Shown piece by piece: positions 53,643 to 63,009 of a stretch of 64,000 nt of DNA; within the stretch, counting starts at the first letter, position 1; each line of letters begins with the position of its first letter. The stretch is from assembly GCF_015711645.1 (NCBI RefSeq), contig NZ_JABTEX010000005.1, positions 124,001-188,000 on the forward strand, in the 5' to 3' direction. The notes beneath the pieces were generated by a model. The model was not told the DNA's origin and did not search any database. It saw only the letters and a list, made by a program, of their open reading frames with translations. The position numbers and the translations under genes were made by a program. The stretch is from Planomonospora sp. ID82291. Lineage in GTDB: Bacteria; Actinomycetota; Actinomycetes; Streptosporangiales; Streptosporangiaceae.

Positions 53643-53989
53643 GGATTCACCTCGTACTCATGGTGCGCGGCGAGGACGGCCCGGGCATCGCCGTGCTCGG
53701 CGGAGTGCTCCACGCCGGCCTCGATGAGGAGGGCGGCGGCGCGTACGGCGACCGGACCCTCCGGGGCGCCGATCCGTCCCTCCGCCTCACGATATGCCTT
53801 CCGGCCGGACGTACCGGTGCACCGGGCGCGCAGGTGCGGCGTGGTGTCCCCGGGGAAGCGCGGTCCCACCGGGGAACGGTGCCGGGCGGCCGGTCTCCGG
53901 CCGCGCGGGGAGCCGGGCGGGGGCGCCCCGGGGAACGGCCCCGGCGGCGTCGCACCGGGCGGAGGAGCGGTGAGGGCGGAACGGGTCAC
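53639..53989 (-). CDS. Small protein of unknown function coupled to dut
   Basis: 116 residues if the GTG at 53989 is used, but the first half is Pro/Arg-rich low complexity (GATPPGPFPGAPPPGSPRG) and the true start may be inside. The last 50 residues (KAYREAEGRIGAPEGPVAVR, then AAALLIEAGVEHSAEHGDAR) look like a compact helical protein. The stop overlaps the dut start by four bases, typical of real coupled genes. No ribosome site at 53989. I do not recognise the family. Confidence 0.45.
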   Translation of the reverse strand: MTRSALTAPPPGATPPGPFPGAPPPGSPRGRRPAARHRSPVGPRFPGDTTPHLRARCTGTSGRKAYREAEGRIGAPEGPVAVRAAALLIEAGVEHSAEHGDARAVLAAHHEYEVNP

Positions 53990-54000
53990 GGGGGAGAACG

Positions 54001-55326
54001 TTACCCGCTGGACTGCGGCGGCCCGTCATCCGCGGGCGAGCCGGGCCCGCGGCGCGCGGGCTCCGCTGCGTCCGGCGCCGGCGCCGGCACCGCGGCGTCC
54101 TGCACCGGTCCCGGCACCGCGGCGTCCTGCACCGGTCCCGGCACCGCGGCGTCCGGCGCCGGTCCCGGCACCGCGGCGTCCGGCGCCGGTCCCGGCACCG
54201 CGGCGGTCTGTACCGGTCCCGGCACCGCGGCGGACGGCGGATGCGGCGCGGCCGGCGGCAGGGCCGCCGGTGCGCCCCTCATGAGTTCGGGCACGGCCCG
54301 GTAGACGACCGCGGCGATCGGCACGGCCACCGCGGCGCCGGCGATGCCCGCGATGATGCCGCCGACCGCCAGGACCAGGATGATGGCCAGCGGGTGGAAG
54401 TTCACCGCCCGGCCGACGATCAGCGGCTGCAGCACGTGGTTCTCCAGCTGCTGCTCGACCAGCAGGATGCCGAGGAAGACCAGGGCGTAGATCGGGCCCT
54501 GGGCGCCGAGGGTCACCAGGGTGGCGACGGCCCCGGCGAAGAAGATGCCGACGATCGGGATGAAGCTCGCCAGGAAGATGAGCACGGCCAGCGGCGCCCA
54601 GAGCGGCACCCCCATCCCGGCCAGCACGATGCCCATGATGACGCCGTGCACCGCCGCGACCGCCACGGTCCCCTGGACGTAGTGGGAGAGCGTCACCCAG
54701 GCGGCCCGCCCGGCCCGGTCCACCCGGGGCGCGGCCGAGCCGAACGCCCGCAGGAACCAGGCCCAGATCCGGTCGCCGTCCTTCAGCAGGAAGAAGGTGA
54801 CGAACAGCATCAGGACGAGCGAGGCGAGGACCTCCAGGGCGACGGTGGCGCCGGTGAGGACCGTGGTCGTGATCATCGCGCGCTGCACGTTGATCAGCTC
54901 GGTGAGCTGTCCGACCCAGTCGGAGAGCTGGTTCGGCTGCACGTGCAGCGGGCCGGTGTAGAGCCAGTTCTCCACCGTCCTGGCGGTCGCCTGCACCTGG
55001 TCGAGCAGGCGGGGGAACTCCTCGTTGGCCCGCACCCCGATGATCCATCCGGTGCCGCCCAGCACCGCGAGCGCGATCAGCATGGTGGTCCACGTGGCGT
55101 AGATCGGCCGCATGCCCATCAGCCGGAGCCTGCGGGTGATCGGGAAGAGCAGCGCGGTGAGCAGCAGCGCGATGGCCACCGGCAGCATGACGATGTGCAG
55201 GGTGCCCACGAACGAGGCCGCGTAGAAGACCGCCCAGCCGATGATGATCAGGCACAGGCTCCACACGGCCAGGCGGAGCAGCGTACGGGGCACCAGCTGC
55301 GTCAGACGTTCCCGGTCGGAGATCAC
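54001..55326 (-). CDS. AI-2E/PerM family transporter with Pro-rich repeat tail
   Basis: 441 residues. The N-terminal 330 residues form the PerM/AI-2E fold: two early helices, a soluble middle segment, then LMLFVTFFLLKDGDRIWAWF, GAVATLVTLG and VEQQLENHVLQPLIVGRAVNFHP, the family signature. Exporter of a small molecule or ion; in other bacteria some act as Na+/H+ antiporters, so substrate is open. The C-terminus (about 345-441) is Ala/Pro-rich with five to six copies of a nine-residue unit AAVPGPxxD, encoded by a 27-bp tandem repeat. GTG at 55326 is the family start; ribosome site is weak. Confidence 0.86.
   Translation of the reverse strand: MISDRERLTQLVPRTLLRLAVWSLCLIIIGWAVFYAASFVGTLHIVMLPVAIALLLTALLFPITRRLRLMGMRPIYATWTTMLIALAVLGGTGWIIGVRANEEFPRLLDQVQATARTVENWLYTGPLHVQPNQLSDWVGQLTELINVQRAMITTTVLTGATVALEVLASLVLMLFVTFFLLKDGDRIWAWFLRAFGSAAPRVDRAGRAAWVTLSHYVQGTVAVAAVHGVIMGIVLAGMGVPLWAPLAVLIFLASFIPIVGIFFAGAVATLVTLGAQGPIYALVFLGILLVEQQLENHVLQPLIVGRAVNFHPLAIILVLAVGGIIAGIAGAAVAVPIAAVVYRAVPELMRGAPAALPPAAPHPPSAAVPGPVQTAAVPGPAPDAAVPGPAPDAAVPGPVQDAAVPGPVQDAAVPAPAPDAAEPARRGPGSPADDGPPQSSG
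54086..54232. repeat. 27-bp in-frame tandem repeat in the PerM-type gene
   Basis: Units starting GGCACCGCGGCG occur at 54086, 54113, 54140, 54167, 54194 and 54221 (last partial), each 27 bases or nine codons, encoding AAVPGP-x-x-D on the minus strand. Neighbouring units are identical in pairs, as after recent duplication. Confidence 0.92.
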
Positions 55327-55390
55327 GGGTTCCAGACTGGCACGCTCCGCCCGCGAACGCGCGGGGTTATCGCCCAGCGAGGAATCCGGG

Positions 55391-55470
55391 GACCGGAACG
55401 GCGGGGAGCGGCCGACCGGAACGGCGGGGGGCGACCGGAACGGCGGGGGCCGCCGACCGGAACGGCGGGG
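55391..55470. repeat. Dispersed GACCGGAACGGCGGGG repeat, four copies
   Basis: GACCGGAACGGCGGGG appears at 55391, 55414, 55433 and 55455 with spacers of 3-7 bases, upstream of the PerM-type gene; a shortened copy follows at 55474. No function seen. Confidence 0.8.
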
Positions 55471-55509
55471 GCCGACCGGCCGGGCCGGCCCCCGCCCGCG
55501 GGATCCGGG

Positions 55510-55584
55510 TCAGCGCTCCCCCGGCGGCCCGGAGATCACCCGGTCCTCGAGGTAGCAGCTGCAACTGCCGCATCCTGGCGTCAT
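55510..55584 (-). CDS. Possible 24-residue Cys-rich small protein downstream of valS
   Basis: An ATG frame of 25 codons, MTPGCGSCSCYLEDRVIS and six further residues, preceded by AGGGAGGACAGAG, an excellent ribosome site. Three cysteines in CGSCSC suggest metal or thiol chemistry. It starts about 100 bases after the valS stop on the same strand. No family recognised. A frame this short can be chance, but site and composition are better than expected. Confidence 0.4.
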   Translation of the reverse strand: MTPGCGSCSCYLEDRVISGPPGER

Positions 55585-55687
55585 CTCTGTCCTCCCTCAC
55601 CTGTCGTGGTTCGACCGTACGCCGGGAACGGCCGGCGGGAAGGACGCGGGGAGGACAGAGTCGCGTGCCGCCGGGTGCGCCCCGCCG

Positions 55688-58234
55688 TCAGGCCAGGGCC
55701 ACCTCCACGGTGAGCTCGCCCTCGCCGGGCTCCAGGACGAACTCCTCGACGGCTCCGGCGCCGCACAGGTCGTCCTGCGCCCGCCGCAGGAGCCCGGCCC
55801 CGGCGCCGCGGACGGTCAGCCGGGAGACCTCGGCGCGCATGGACCGCTTGGCGTCGGACTTGGCCCGGCGGACCCGGCCCAGGACGCCCGCCACGGCCGG
55901 GAGCAGCTCCGGATCCCCGCCGAGGGCGGCGGGCTCGGGCCAGGCGGCCCGGTGGACCGAGCCCTCCCGCCACCACGACCAGACCTCCTCGGTGACGAAC
56001 GGCAGGAACGGCGCGAACAGCCGGAGCACGACGTCCAGCGCCTCGCGCAGCGCCGCGTGGGCCGAGCGGGAGGCCGCCCCGCCGGAGTGCCCGGGATCCC
56101 CGCCGTAGGCCCTGGCCTTGACCAGTTCCAGGTAGTCGTCGCAGAACTCCCAGAAGAACCGCTCGGTCCGCTCCAGGGCCCGGGCGTAGTCGAACGCCTC
56201 GAACGCCTCGGTGGCCTCGCGGACCACCTCGTCCAGCCGGGCCAGCATGGACAGGTCCAGCGGCTCGGTCACCTCGGCGGCCCGGGTCTGCGCGTCCGCC
56301 TCGCCGAAGCCCAGGACGAACCGCGAGGCGTTCAGGATCTTGATCGCCAGACGGCGTCCGACCTTGATCTGACCGGTGTCGAAGGCCGTGTCGGTGCCGG
56401 GACGGCCGCCGGCCGCCCAGTAGCGGACCGCGTCGGACCCGTACTCCTCCAGCAGGTGCATCGGCGTGACGACGTTGCCCTTGGACTTGGACATCTTCTT
56501 GCGGTCGGGGTCCAGGATCCAGCCGGACAGGGCGGCGTTGCGCCAGGGCGGCACGCCGTGCTCCAGGTGGGAGCGGACCACGGTGGAGAACAGCCAGGTC
56601 CGGATGATGTCGTGGCCCTGCGGGCGCAGGTCCATCGGGAAGACCCGCCGGAACAGGTCGTCGTCCCGCTCCCAGCCGGCGGCGATCTGCGGGGTCAGCG
56701 AGGAGGTGGCCCAGGTGTCCATGACGTCGGGGTCGGCGGCGAAGCCGTGCGGCTTGCCGCGCTGCTCCTCGGTGTAGCCGGGCGGCACGTCGGCGGCCGG
56801 GTCGATCGGGAGCACGGACTCGTCCGGGACGATCGGCGCGGAGTGGTCGGGCTCGCCGTCCGCGTCCAGCGGGTACCAGACCGGGATCGGCACGCCGAAG
56901 AAGCGCTGCCGGGAGATCAGCCAGTCGCCCGCCAGGCCCTCGACCCAGTTGTCGTAGCGGGCCTTCATGTGCGGCGGGTGCCAGGCCAGTTCCGCGCCCC
57001 GGGCCAGCATCGCCTCGCGCAGCCCGCGCTCGCGCCCGCCGTTGCGGATGTACCACTGGCGGGTGGTGACGATCTCCAGGGGCTTGTCGCCCTTCTCGAA
57101 GAACTTCACCGCCCGCTTCACCGGCCTCGGCGCGCCCTCCATCTCGCCGGAGGCCCGCAGCAGCTCCGCGATCCGCTCCCGGGCGGAGTGCACGGTCTTG
57201 CCGGCCAGCTCGCCGTACGGCCCGGCGGGCACGCCCTGCGGCGGCTCGGGCAGCATCCGGCCGTCCCAGCCGATCACCGCCCGGGTGGGCAGGTCCAGCT
57301 CGCGCCACCAGACGACGTCGGTGACGTCGCCGAAGGTGCAGATCATCGCGATGCCGGAGCCCTTGTCGGGCTCGGCGAGGCGGTGGGCGAGCACCGGCAC
57401 CTCGACCCCGAACAGCGGGGTGCGGACCGTGGTGCCGAAGAGCGGCGTGTAGCGCTCGTCGTCCGGGTGGGCGACCAGGGCGACGCAGGCCGGGATCAGC
57501 TCGGGCCGGGTCGTCTCGATCCAGACCCGCTCCCCCGACGGCGCGGTGAAGGCGATCCGGTGGAACGCGCCGGGGTGCTCGCGGTCCTCCAGCTCGGCCT
57601 GGGCCACCGCGGTGCGGAAGGTGACGTCCCAGAGCGTGGGCGCCTCGGCCAGGTACGCCTCGCCGCGGGCGAGGTTGCGCAGGAACGCGCGCTGGGAGGC
57701 CGCCCGCGCGCGGCCGTCGATGGTGGCGTAGGCCAGCGACCAGTCGACCGACAGGCCCAGCCGCCGCCACAGCTCCTCGAAGGCCTTCTCGTCGGCGAGG
57801 GTGAGCTTCTCGCACAGCTCGATGAAGTTGCGGCGGCTGATCGGGACCTGCTGCCGGCCGGGCTCGGCCGGGGGCCGGAAGTCCGGGTCGTAGGGGACGG
57901 ACGGGTCGCAGCGCACGCCGAAGTGGTTCTGCACGCGCCGCTCGGTGGGCAGGCCGTTGTCGTCCCAGCCCATCGGGTAGAAGACCTCGCGGCCGCGCAT
58001 GCGCTGGAAGCGGGCGACCGTGTCGGTGTGGGTGTAGGAGAAGACGTGGCCGACGTGGAGGGATCCGGAGACCGTCGGCGGCGGGGTGTCGATCGAGAAG
58101 ACCTCGTCCCGCGTGCGCGAGCGGTCGAAGCGGTAGGTGCCCTCGGCATCCCAGCGGCCCGCCCATACGGACTCCAGGCCGGCGAGAGTCGGTTTCTCGG
58201 GCATGGGCGCACGGCGCGATCGCTGGTTCGTCAT
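55688..58234 (-). CDS. valS: Valyl-tRNA synthetase
   Basis: 848 residues. Class I synthetase: the HIGH motif appears as SGSLHVGH (about residues 58-65) and KMSKS as [11 protein letters not shown]. The editing CP1 domain is present (about 200-400), with [34 protein letters not shown] (in parts: [20 protein letters not shown]). The C-terminal anticodon-binding domain includes [15 protein letters not shown], and the normal tRNA-contacting coiled coil is short, giving the 850-residue length. ATG 58234 is the first good start; a TTG at 58243 is also in frame. Stands alone. It charges tRNA-Val. Confidence 0.95.
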   Translation of the reverse strand: MTNQRSRRAPMPEKPTLAGLESVWAGRWDAEGTYRFDRSRTRDEVFSIDTPPPTVSGSLHVGHVFSYTHTDTVARFQRMRGREVFYPMGWDDNGLPTERRVQNHFGVRCDPSVPYDPDFRPPAEPGRQQVPISRRNFIELCEKLTLADEKAFEELWRRLGLSVDWSLAYATIDGRARAASQRAFLRNLARGEAYLAEAPTLWDVTFRTAVAQAELEDREHPGAFHRIAFTAPSGERVWIETTRPELIPACVALVAHPDDERYTPLFGTTVRTPLFGVEVPVLAHRLAEPDKGSGIAMICTFGDVTDVVWWRELDLPTRAVIGWDGRMLPEPPQGVPAGPYGELAGKTVHSARERIAELLRASGEMEGAPRPVKRAVKFFEKGDKPLEIVTTRQWYIRNGGRERGLREAMLARGAELAWHPPHMKARYDNWVEGLAGDWLISRQRFFGVPIPVWYPLDADGEPDHSAPIVPDESVLPIDPAADVPPGYTEEQRGKPHGFAADPDVMDTWATSSLTPQIAAGWERDDDLFRRVFPMDLRPQGHDIIRTWLFSTVVRSHLEHGVPPWRNAALSGWILDPDRKKMSKSKGNVVTPMHLLEEYGSDAVRYWAAGGRPGTDTAFDTGQIKVGRRLAIKILNASRFVLGFGEADAQTRAAEVTEPLDLSMLARLDEVVREATEAFEAFDYARALERTERFFWEFCDDYLELVKARAYGGDPGHSGGAASRSAHAALREALDVVLRLFAPFLPFVTEEVWSWWREGSVHRAAWPEPAALGGDPELLPAVAGVLGRVRRAKSDAKRSMRAEVSRLTVRGAGAGLLRRAQDDLCGAGAVEEFVLEPGEGELTVEVALA

Positions 58235-58341
58235 GCCGCCCAATGGTACGGCTTCACCTGATCCGCCGCCGAAGGAGACTAGTGTTCGTTATCCGAGGGG
58301 AATCATCGGGTACGGCGCCGCCGTCGAGGAGGAGGAGCACT

Positions 58342-58638
58342 GTGACCGACGAGAAGGAGAAGCAGGACCTGGCGTGGAAGGCCGTCGGCGGCCTGGTGGG
58401 GTTCGCCACGGCCTGGGCGGCCAAGAAGGTCCTAGGGATCGCCTGGGAGAAGACCACGGGCAGAAAGCCCCCGGCGGACCACGACTCCCTCGACGTCGGT
58501 CTCGCCGAGGCGATCGGCTACGCCGTGGTGATGGGCGTGGGCATGCAGGTGGCGCAGATCGTGGCGGCCCGCACCGCCAGGAGGCGCTACGACGCCTGGC
58601 GGGCGCTGAAGGACGCCGCCCGCGACGTCGTCGACTGA
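58342..58638 (+). CDS. DUF4235 family small membrane protein
   Basis: 98 residues. The DUF4235 pattern is clear: WKAVGGLVGFATAWAAKKVLGIAWEKTTGRKPP (in parts), then GLAEAIGYAVVMGVGMQVAQI, with two membrane helices. The GTG at 58342 has GGAGGAGGAG upstream. Unknown function, common in actinobacteria. Divergent from valS, and followed by a bidirectional hairpin. Confidence 0.85.
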   Translation: MTDEKEKQDLAWKAVGGLVGFATAWAAKKVLGIAWEKTTGRKPPADHDSLDVGLAEAIGYAVVMGVGMQVAQIVAARTARRRYDAWRALKDAARDVVD

Positions 58639-58647
58639 GGGACCCGC

Positions 58648-58674
58648 CGAGGGCCGGCCCGGGGCCGGCCCTCG
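58648..58674. terminator. Bidirectional hairpin between DUF4235 gene and otsA
   Basis: CGAGGGCCGGCC-cgg-GGCCGGCCCTCG, a perfect 12-bp stem with a 3-base loop, between two convergent stop codons. Confidence 0.7.
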
Positions 58675-58677
58675 TGC

Positions 58678-60054
58678 TCAGGCCTCCAGGGCCGTGAGGA
58701 ACTCCTTGGCCCAGTGGTCCACGTCGTAGGTGGCCACCCGGCGGCGCAGCGACCTCATCCGCCGCGACAGGTCGTGCGGCGTGGCCCGCATGGCCGCCAG
58801 CATCGTCCGCTTGAGCCCGTCGACGTCGTAGGGGTTCACCATGAACGCCTGGCGGAGCTCGTCGGCCGCCCCGGCGAACTCGCTGAGCACCAGCGCTCCG
58901 CGCAGGTCGTTGCGGCAGGCGATGTACTCCTTGGCGACCAGGTTCATCCCGTCGCGCAGCGGCGTCACCACCATCACGTCCGCCGCCAGGTACAGCGCGG
59001 CCAGCTCGTCGCGCCCGTAGGACTGGTGCAGGTACTGGACCGGCTGCTGGCCCAGGTCCCCCTGCTCGCCGTTGATCCGGCCGACCTGCAGCTCGATCGA
59101 GTCGCGCAGCCGGATGTACTCCTCGACCCGCTCGCGGCTGGGCGTCGCGATCTGCACGAAGGCCGCCTCGCCCTGCTTGACCGCGCCTTCGGCGAGCAGC
59201 TCGCCGAAGGCCTTCAGCCGCTGGCCGATGCCCTTGGTGTAGTCGAGGCGGTCCACGCCCAGCAGGACGTGCTCGGGCTCGCCCAGCTCCGCGCGGATCT
59301 CCCCGGCCCGGGCGATGATGTGCGGCTCGCGGACCAGGGAGTCGAGTTCGCCGAAGTCCACGGAGATGGGGAACGCCCCGGCCCGCACCGTCCGGCCGTC
59401 CTCGGTGTAGATCTCGTGCTTCTGGTGGGACATGCCCAGCATGCGCCGGCAGAGCCGGACGAAGTTGGACGCCCCGCCGGGCCGCTGGAAGCCGACGAGG
59501 TCGGCGCCGAGCAGGCCCTCCAGGATCTCCCGCCGCCAGGGGAGCTGCTGGAAGAGCTCGCCGGGCGGGAACGGGATGTGCAGGAAGAAGCCGATGCGCA
59601 GGTCGGGGCGGAGCCTGCGGAGCATCGCGGGGACCAGCTGGAGCTGGTAGTCCTGCACCCAGACCACCGCGCCGGGCGCGGCGGCCTCGGCGGCCGCCCG
59701 GGCGAAGCGCTCGTTGACCGTGCGGTAGGCGTCCCACAGGACCCGGGAGTAGACGGGTGTGGCGACCACGTCGTGGTAGAGCGGCCAGAGGGTGGCGTTG
59801 GAGAAGCCCTCGTAGTAGAGCTCGACCTCCTGGTGCGACAGCGGCACCGGGATCAGGTGCATGCCGTCGTGGTCGAAGGGGTCGAGCCGCTCGTCGGGGG
59901 CGCCGTGCCAGCCGATCCAGGCACCCTCTCTGCGCTGCAGCACGGGGGCGATCGCGGTGACCAGTCCACCGGGGCTGCGCCGCCACATGTCGTCTCCGAC
60001 CCGGTCGACGGGGAGACGGTTGGCGACGATCAGGAACGAGCTCGTGCTCGTCAC
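58678..60054 (-). CDS. otsA: Alpha,alpha-trehalose-phosphate synthase
   Basis: 458 residues, GT20 family. Visible: [13 protein letters not shown]-terminus, [23 protein letters not shown] (in parts) glucose-6-phosphate site, [35 protein letters not shown]-type segment ([13 protein letters not shown]), and [16 protein letters not shown] for UDP-glucose binding. It makes trehalose 6-phosphate from UDP- or GDP-glucose and glucose 6-phosphate for osmotic and desiccation tolerance. No otsB phosphatase gene is adjacent. GTG start with CTGGAGGATTTT upstream. Confidence 0.95.
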   Translation of the reverse strand: MTSTSSFLIVANRLPVDRVGDDMWRRSPGGLVTAIAPVLQRREGAWIGWHGAPDERLDPFDHDGMHLIPVPLSHQEVELYYEGFSNATLWPLYHDVVATPVYSRVLWDAYRTVNERFARAAAEAAAPGAVVWVQDYQLQLVPAMLRRLRPDLRIGFFLHIPFPPGELFQQLPWRREILEGLLGADLVGFQRPGGASNFVRLCRRMLGMSHQKHEIYTEDGRTVRAGAFPISVDFGELDSLVREPHIIARAGEIRAELGEPEHVLLGVDRLDYTKGIGQRLKAFGELLAEGAVKQGEAAFVQIATPSRERVEEYIRLRDSIELQVGRINGEQGDLGQQPVQYLHQSYGRDELAALYLAADVMVVTPLRDGMNLVAKEYIACRNDLRGALVLSEFAGAADELRQAFMVNPYDVDGLKRTMLAAMRATPHDLSRRMRSLRRRVATYDVDHWAKEFLTALEA

Positions 60055-60106
60055 AAAATCCTCCAGATAGTTGGCTTACTCCAGCAACTACCCCATTTAG
60101 GTGATT

Positions 60107-60913
60107 TTATGACTTTCCGGACGGTAGAGCACGGTGGCGGCGCAGGTCGTCACGGACCGTGACCGCCAGCTTCCTGGTGGCCGCCCGGTTGAGCGCGCCG
60201 CCCGCCACGGCCCCGGTCAGGAAGGGGCCGAACGTGGTGAGGTGCCGCCCGAGCGTGCGCATCAGCCGGTTGCGCAGCGCGGTCTTGGCGGCCGTGCCCA
60301 GGGCGATGGTGACGGAGGCGGGGGTCAGCGGGTCCACGCCGCGCTGCTTGGACCAGGCCGTCACGAACGCGACGGCCCGCTGCGCGCCGGTGCCGGGGAC
60401 CTGCACGCCGTACACCTCGTGGAGTTCGGCGATGAGCTTGACCTCGATCGCGGCGACCACGAGGGTCTCGGCCACGAGCTGGGCGGGGGCGGAGAGCAGC
60501 AGGGGCGGGGCGGCGAACTCGGCGGCCGCGAGGGCTCCGCCGATCGCGCCGACCGCCATGGTGGCCTTGGCCGCGGTGCGGGCGAGGTCGTCGGCGAGCT
60601 CTTCCGCGACGAGCCCGTGGTGGTGCGCGGAGAGGGTGGCCAGGTCGCGGACGGGGATGCGGGGCGCCACGGCCATGAAGACGTCCGCGAGCCAGCGGCC
60701 CCGGCCCGTCCCGGACGCCTTGGCCTTCCGTGCGCCGTCGGCGAGCGCCGCCGTCAGACGGCCGAGCAGCCGCCGCCGCTCGGCTCCGTCCATCGCACCG
60801 GGCTCGGCGAGCCTGCCGACGAGCTCGGCGACCTCGTGCTCCGGTGCGCCGGCCGGCTCCCCGGCCGTGGAGCCGGCCGACCCGGCACCGGTCTGTTCGT
60901 TCTCCGACGTCAT
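60107..60913 (-). CDS. Conserved actinobacterial protein, EcsC-like
   Basis: 268 residues. Mainly helical and alanine-rich with hydrophobic stretches (AAKATMAVGAIGGALAAAEFAAPPLLLSAPAQLVAETLVVAAIE, given in parts: AVGAIGGALAAAEFAAPPLL) that recall EcsC-family proteins, followed by conserved-looking VYGVQVPGTGAQRAVAFVTAW. The ATG at 60913 has GAGGAGG nine bases upstream; a longer in-frame start exists at 60931. Function unknown. Divergent from the DUF4193 gene? No: same strand as the DUF4193 gene, which lies 90 bases upstream, so they may be cotranscribed. Confidence 0.6.
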   Translation of the reverse strand: MTSENEQTGAGSAGSTAGEPAGAPEHEVAELVGRLAEPGAMDGAERRRLLGRLTAALADGARKAKASGTGRGRWLADVFMAVAPRIPVRDLATLSAHHHGLVAEELADDLARTAAKATMAVGAIGGALAAAEFAAPPLLLSAPAQLVAETLVVAAIEVKLIAELHEVYGVQVPGTGAQRAVAFVTAWSKQRGVDPLTPASVTIALGTAAKTALRNRLMRTLGRHLTTFGPFLTGAVAGGALNRAATRKLAVTVRDDLRRHRALPSGKS

Positions 60914-61003
60914 GTCGCGGAACCTCCTCAAGGCTGTCCTCGGTCGCGGCCCTCTACCCCTGGGCGAGGGGACACACCTTCGGACAGGCCGTCGGAACGG
61001 TCG

Positions 61004-61303
61004 TCAGGCCGCGCACTCCCGGCAGATCTGCTGGCCGTTCCTCTCGACGGCGAGCTGGCTGCGGTGATGCACCAGGAAGCAACGCGCGCAGGTGAACTCG
61101 TCGGCCTGACGAGGGATCACCCGGAGCGAGAGCTCCTCGTTCGACAGGTCGGCACCCGGCAACTCGAGCGACTCGGCGAGGTCGGTCTCGTCGATGTCGA
61201 TGCTGCCCGAGGACTTGTCGGTACGGCGCGCCTGCAGTTCCTGAAGACTGTCCTCGTTGAGGTCGTCGTCGGTCTTGCGTGGGCTGTCGTAGTCGGTAGC
61301 CAT
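61004..61303 (-). CDS. DUF4193 family zinc-ribbon protein
   Basis: 99 residues, nearly identical in layout to the actinobacterial DUF4193 family: MATDYDSPRKTDDDLNEDSL start, ELPGADLSNEELSLRVIPRQ middle, and FTCARCFLVHHRSQLA...CREC with four cysteines for a zinc ribbon. Acidic N-terminus. Function unknown, widely conserved near dut in this phylum. ATG 61303 is the family start. Confidence 0.92.
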   Translation of the reverse strand: MATDYDSPRKTDDDLNEDSLQELQARRTDKSSGSIDIDETDLAESLELPGADLSNEELSLRVIPRQADEFTCARCFLVHHRSQLAVERNGQQICRECAA

Positions 61304-61574
61304 CGGTCTGCTCCATCCCCCTCATCTATGTGTCTGCGCTCGCTTGCGCGTTGTAACGTACGAGAGGTCCGTCTTGTGCCCGAACCGACGGAGAGATTCC
61401 TACGTGGGTACCCCGCCGGAATGGTCGCTGAACCTCCTCACACGCGAGGGACCCGCCACCAATGGGCATGGTTAGCCAAATATGGCGTAAACCACAGCAT
61501 TGGCAGCATGCACCACCGTGTTCGACGGCACATCCAACCACATGTACGGCGCGAGCGAGACGCCCCCCGCCGGA

Positions 61575-62960
61575 TCAACGCGGCTGAAGTCTCACGGTCA
61601 CCACGAGACCGCCCCCGTCCCGGGGGACGGCGGCCACGTTGCCCCCGTGAGCCCGCACGACCGCTCGGACGATGGACAACCCCAGTCCCGCCCCCTTGGC
61701 CGAATCGACCCGGTCGGCGTTGAGCCGCCGGAACGGCTCGAACAGGCTGTTCACCTCGTACGCGGGGACGTGCGGCCCCGTATTGGCCACCTGAACAACC
61801 AACGCGCCTTCCACCATTCCCGTTCGCACCCAGACTTTTCCGGATTCCGGGAGATTGTGCTTGATGGCGTTTTCCACCAGGTTGGCCACGCACCGTTCGA
61901 GGAGCACCGGATCGCCGACGGTCTCGGCCGTTCTCAGCTCGGCGACGACCGTGATGCCGGATTCCTCCGCACGCGGCGCGAGCTGCTCCACCGCGGTCTC
62001 GGCCACCTCCTTGACGTCCACCGGCTTGCGCACGCTCAGCTCGCGCTCGCTGCGGGCGAGCAGGAGCAGTCCTTCGATGAGACGCTCGTTGCGGGCGTTG
62101 ACCTCCAGGAGGGTGCGGCCCAGCGCCTTGAGGTCCGCCGACGCCTCGGGATCGCCCAGCGCGATCTCCAGGACGGTCCGGTTGATCGTCAGCGGGGTGC
62201 GCAGCTCGTGCGAGGCGTTGGCCACGAACCGGCGCTGGGTGTCGAACGCCACGTTGAGCCGGGTCAGCATGGCGTCGAAGGTGTCGGCCAGCTCCTTGAG
62301 CTCGTCGTTGGGGCCCTTGAGGCCGATGCGCTCGTGGGCGAGGGTGGAGTCGGAGAGCGTGCGGGCGGTGGCGGTCATCTTCTGGATGGGCTTGAGCGCC
62401 CGGTCCGCGACGACGTACCCGATGATCAGCGCGAGGATGCCGACCCCGACCAGGGCCAGCAGGGACCTGGTCAGCATGTGCTTCTGGGCGACGTAGATCG
62501 CGCCGTTGCGGTGCTCGGCCCACCACCGTTTGGCGATCCACTCCTCGCCGGGCTGGTAGATGAGGCTGTCGTCGGCCGAGGGCCACGCCACGCTGATGGA
62601 CTGGGCGACCATCACGTACATCACGAACAGCAGCAGCGCGCCCGCCACGAAGAACAGCGCGCCGTAGGTGAGCGTGAGCCGCCATCGGACGCTGACCCGG
62701 TCGGTGACGGTCTTCACCCGGTGCAGGAGGGGGACCCGTACCGGCGAGGCCCCCACCGGGGGCGGCCCGTCCCAGGCGGGCGGACCGCTCGGCGGCGGCG
62801 GAGTCCCGGCCCGACGGCCGGCGGCCACCGCCTGCGGGGTCCCGCGTGCCCCGCGCTCGGAGTGCGGGCTGATCATCGGGTGGGTCGGCACGGCCTGGCC
62901 GATCTCCTCCGCCGGCCGCCCCCGGTCCTGCGCCGGCCGCTCATCCGGAGCCCCGCTCAC
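61575..62960 (-). CDS. Two-component sensor histidine kinase, OmpR type partner
   Basis: 461 residues from GTG 62960. A Pro/Gly-rich N-terminal region of about 75 residues comes before the first membrane helix (LTLTYGALFFVAGALLLFVM), then an extracellular segment of about 50 residues, a second helix (SLLALVGVGILALIIGYVVA), a HAMP domain, and the kinase core: FVANASHELRTPLTINRTVL with the phosphoacceptor His, N box ERCVANLVENAIKHN, and GAGLGLSIVRAVVRAHGG. GTG 62960 has GGGGGAT upstream; the frame could also begin at GTG 63005, next to the regulator stop. Cotranscribed downstream of the response regulator. Confidence 0.9.
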   Translation of the reverse strand: MSGAPDERPAQDRGRPAEEIGQAVPTHPMISPHSERGARGTPQAVAAGRRAGTPPPPSGPPAWDGPPPVGASPVRVPLLHRVKTVTDRVSVRWRLTLTYGALFFVAGALLLFVMYVMVAQSISVAWPSADDSLIYQPGEEWIAKRWWAEHRNGAIYVAQKHMLTRSLLALVGVGILALIIGYVVADRALKPIQKMTATARTLSDSTLAHERIGLKGPNDELKELADTFDAMLTRLNVAFDTQRRFVANASHELRTPLTINRTVLEIALGDPEASADLKALGRTLLEVNARNERLIEGLLLLARSERELSVRKPVDVKEVAETAVEQLAPRAEESGITVVAELRTAETVGDPVLLERCVANLVENAIKHNLPESGKVWVRTGMVEGALVVQVANTGPHVPAYEVNSLFEPFRRLNADRVDSAKGAGLGLSIVRAVVRAHGGNVAAVPRDGGGLVVTVRLQPR

Positions 62961-63009
62961 GACATCCCCCGTCCCCGCCGCGCACCGGCACGCGGTTCGC
63001 AGCACCCGC

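Noticed and set aside
54086-54232. Regular 27-bp repeats as a possible CRISPR array
   Set aside because: Units are contiguous without unique spacers and encode a nine-residue protein repeat in the frame of the transporter gene.
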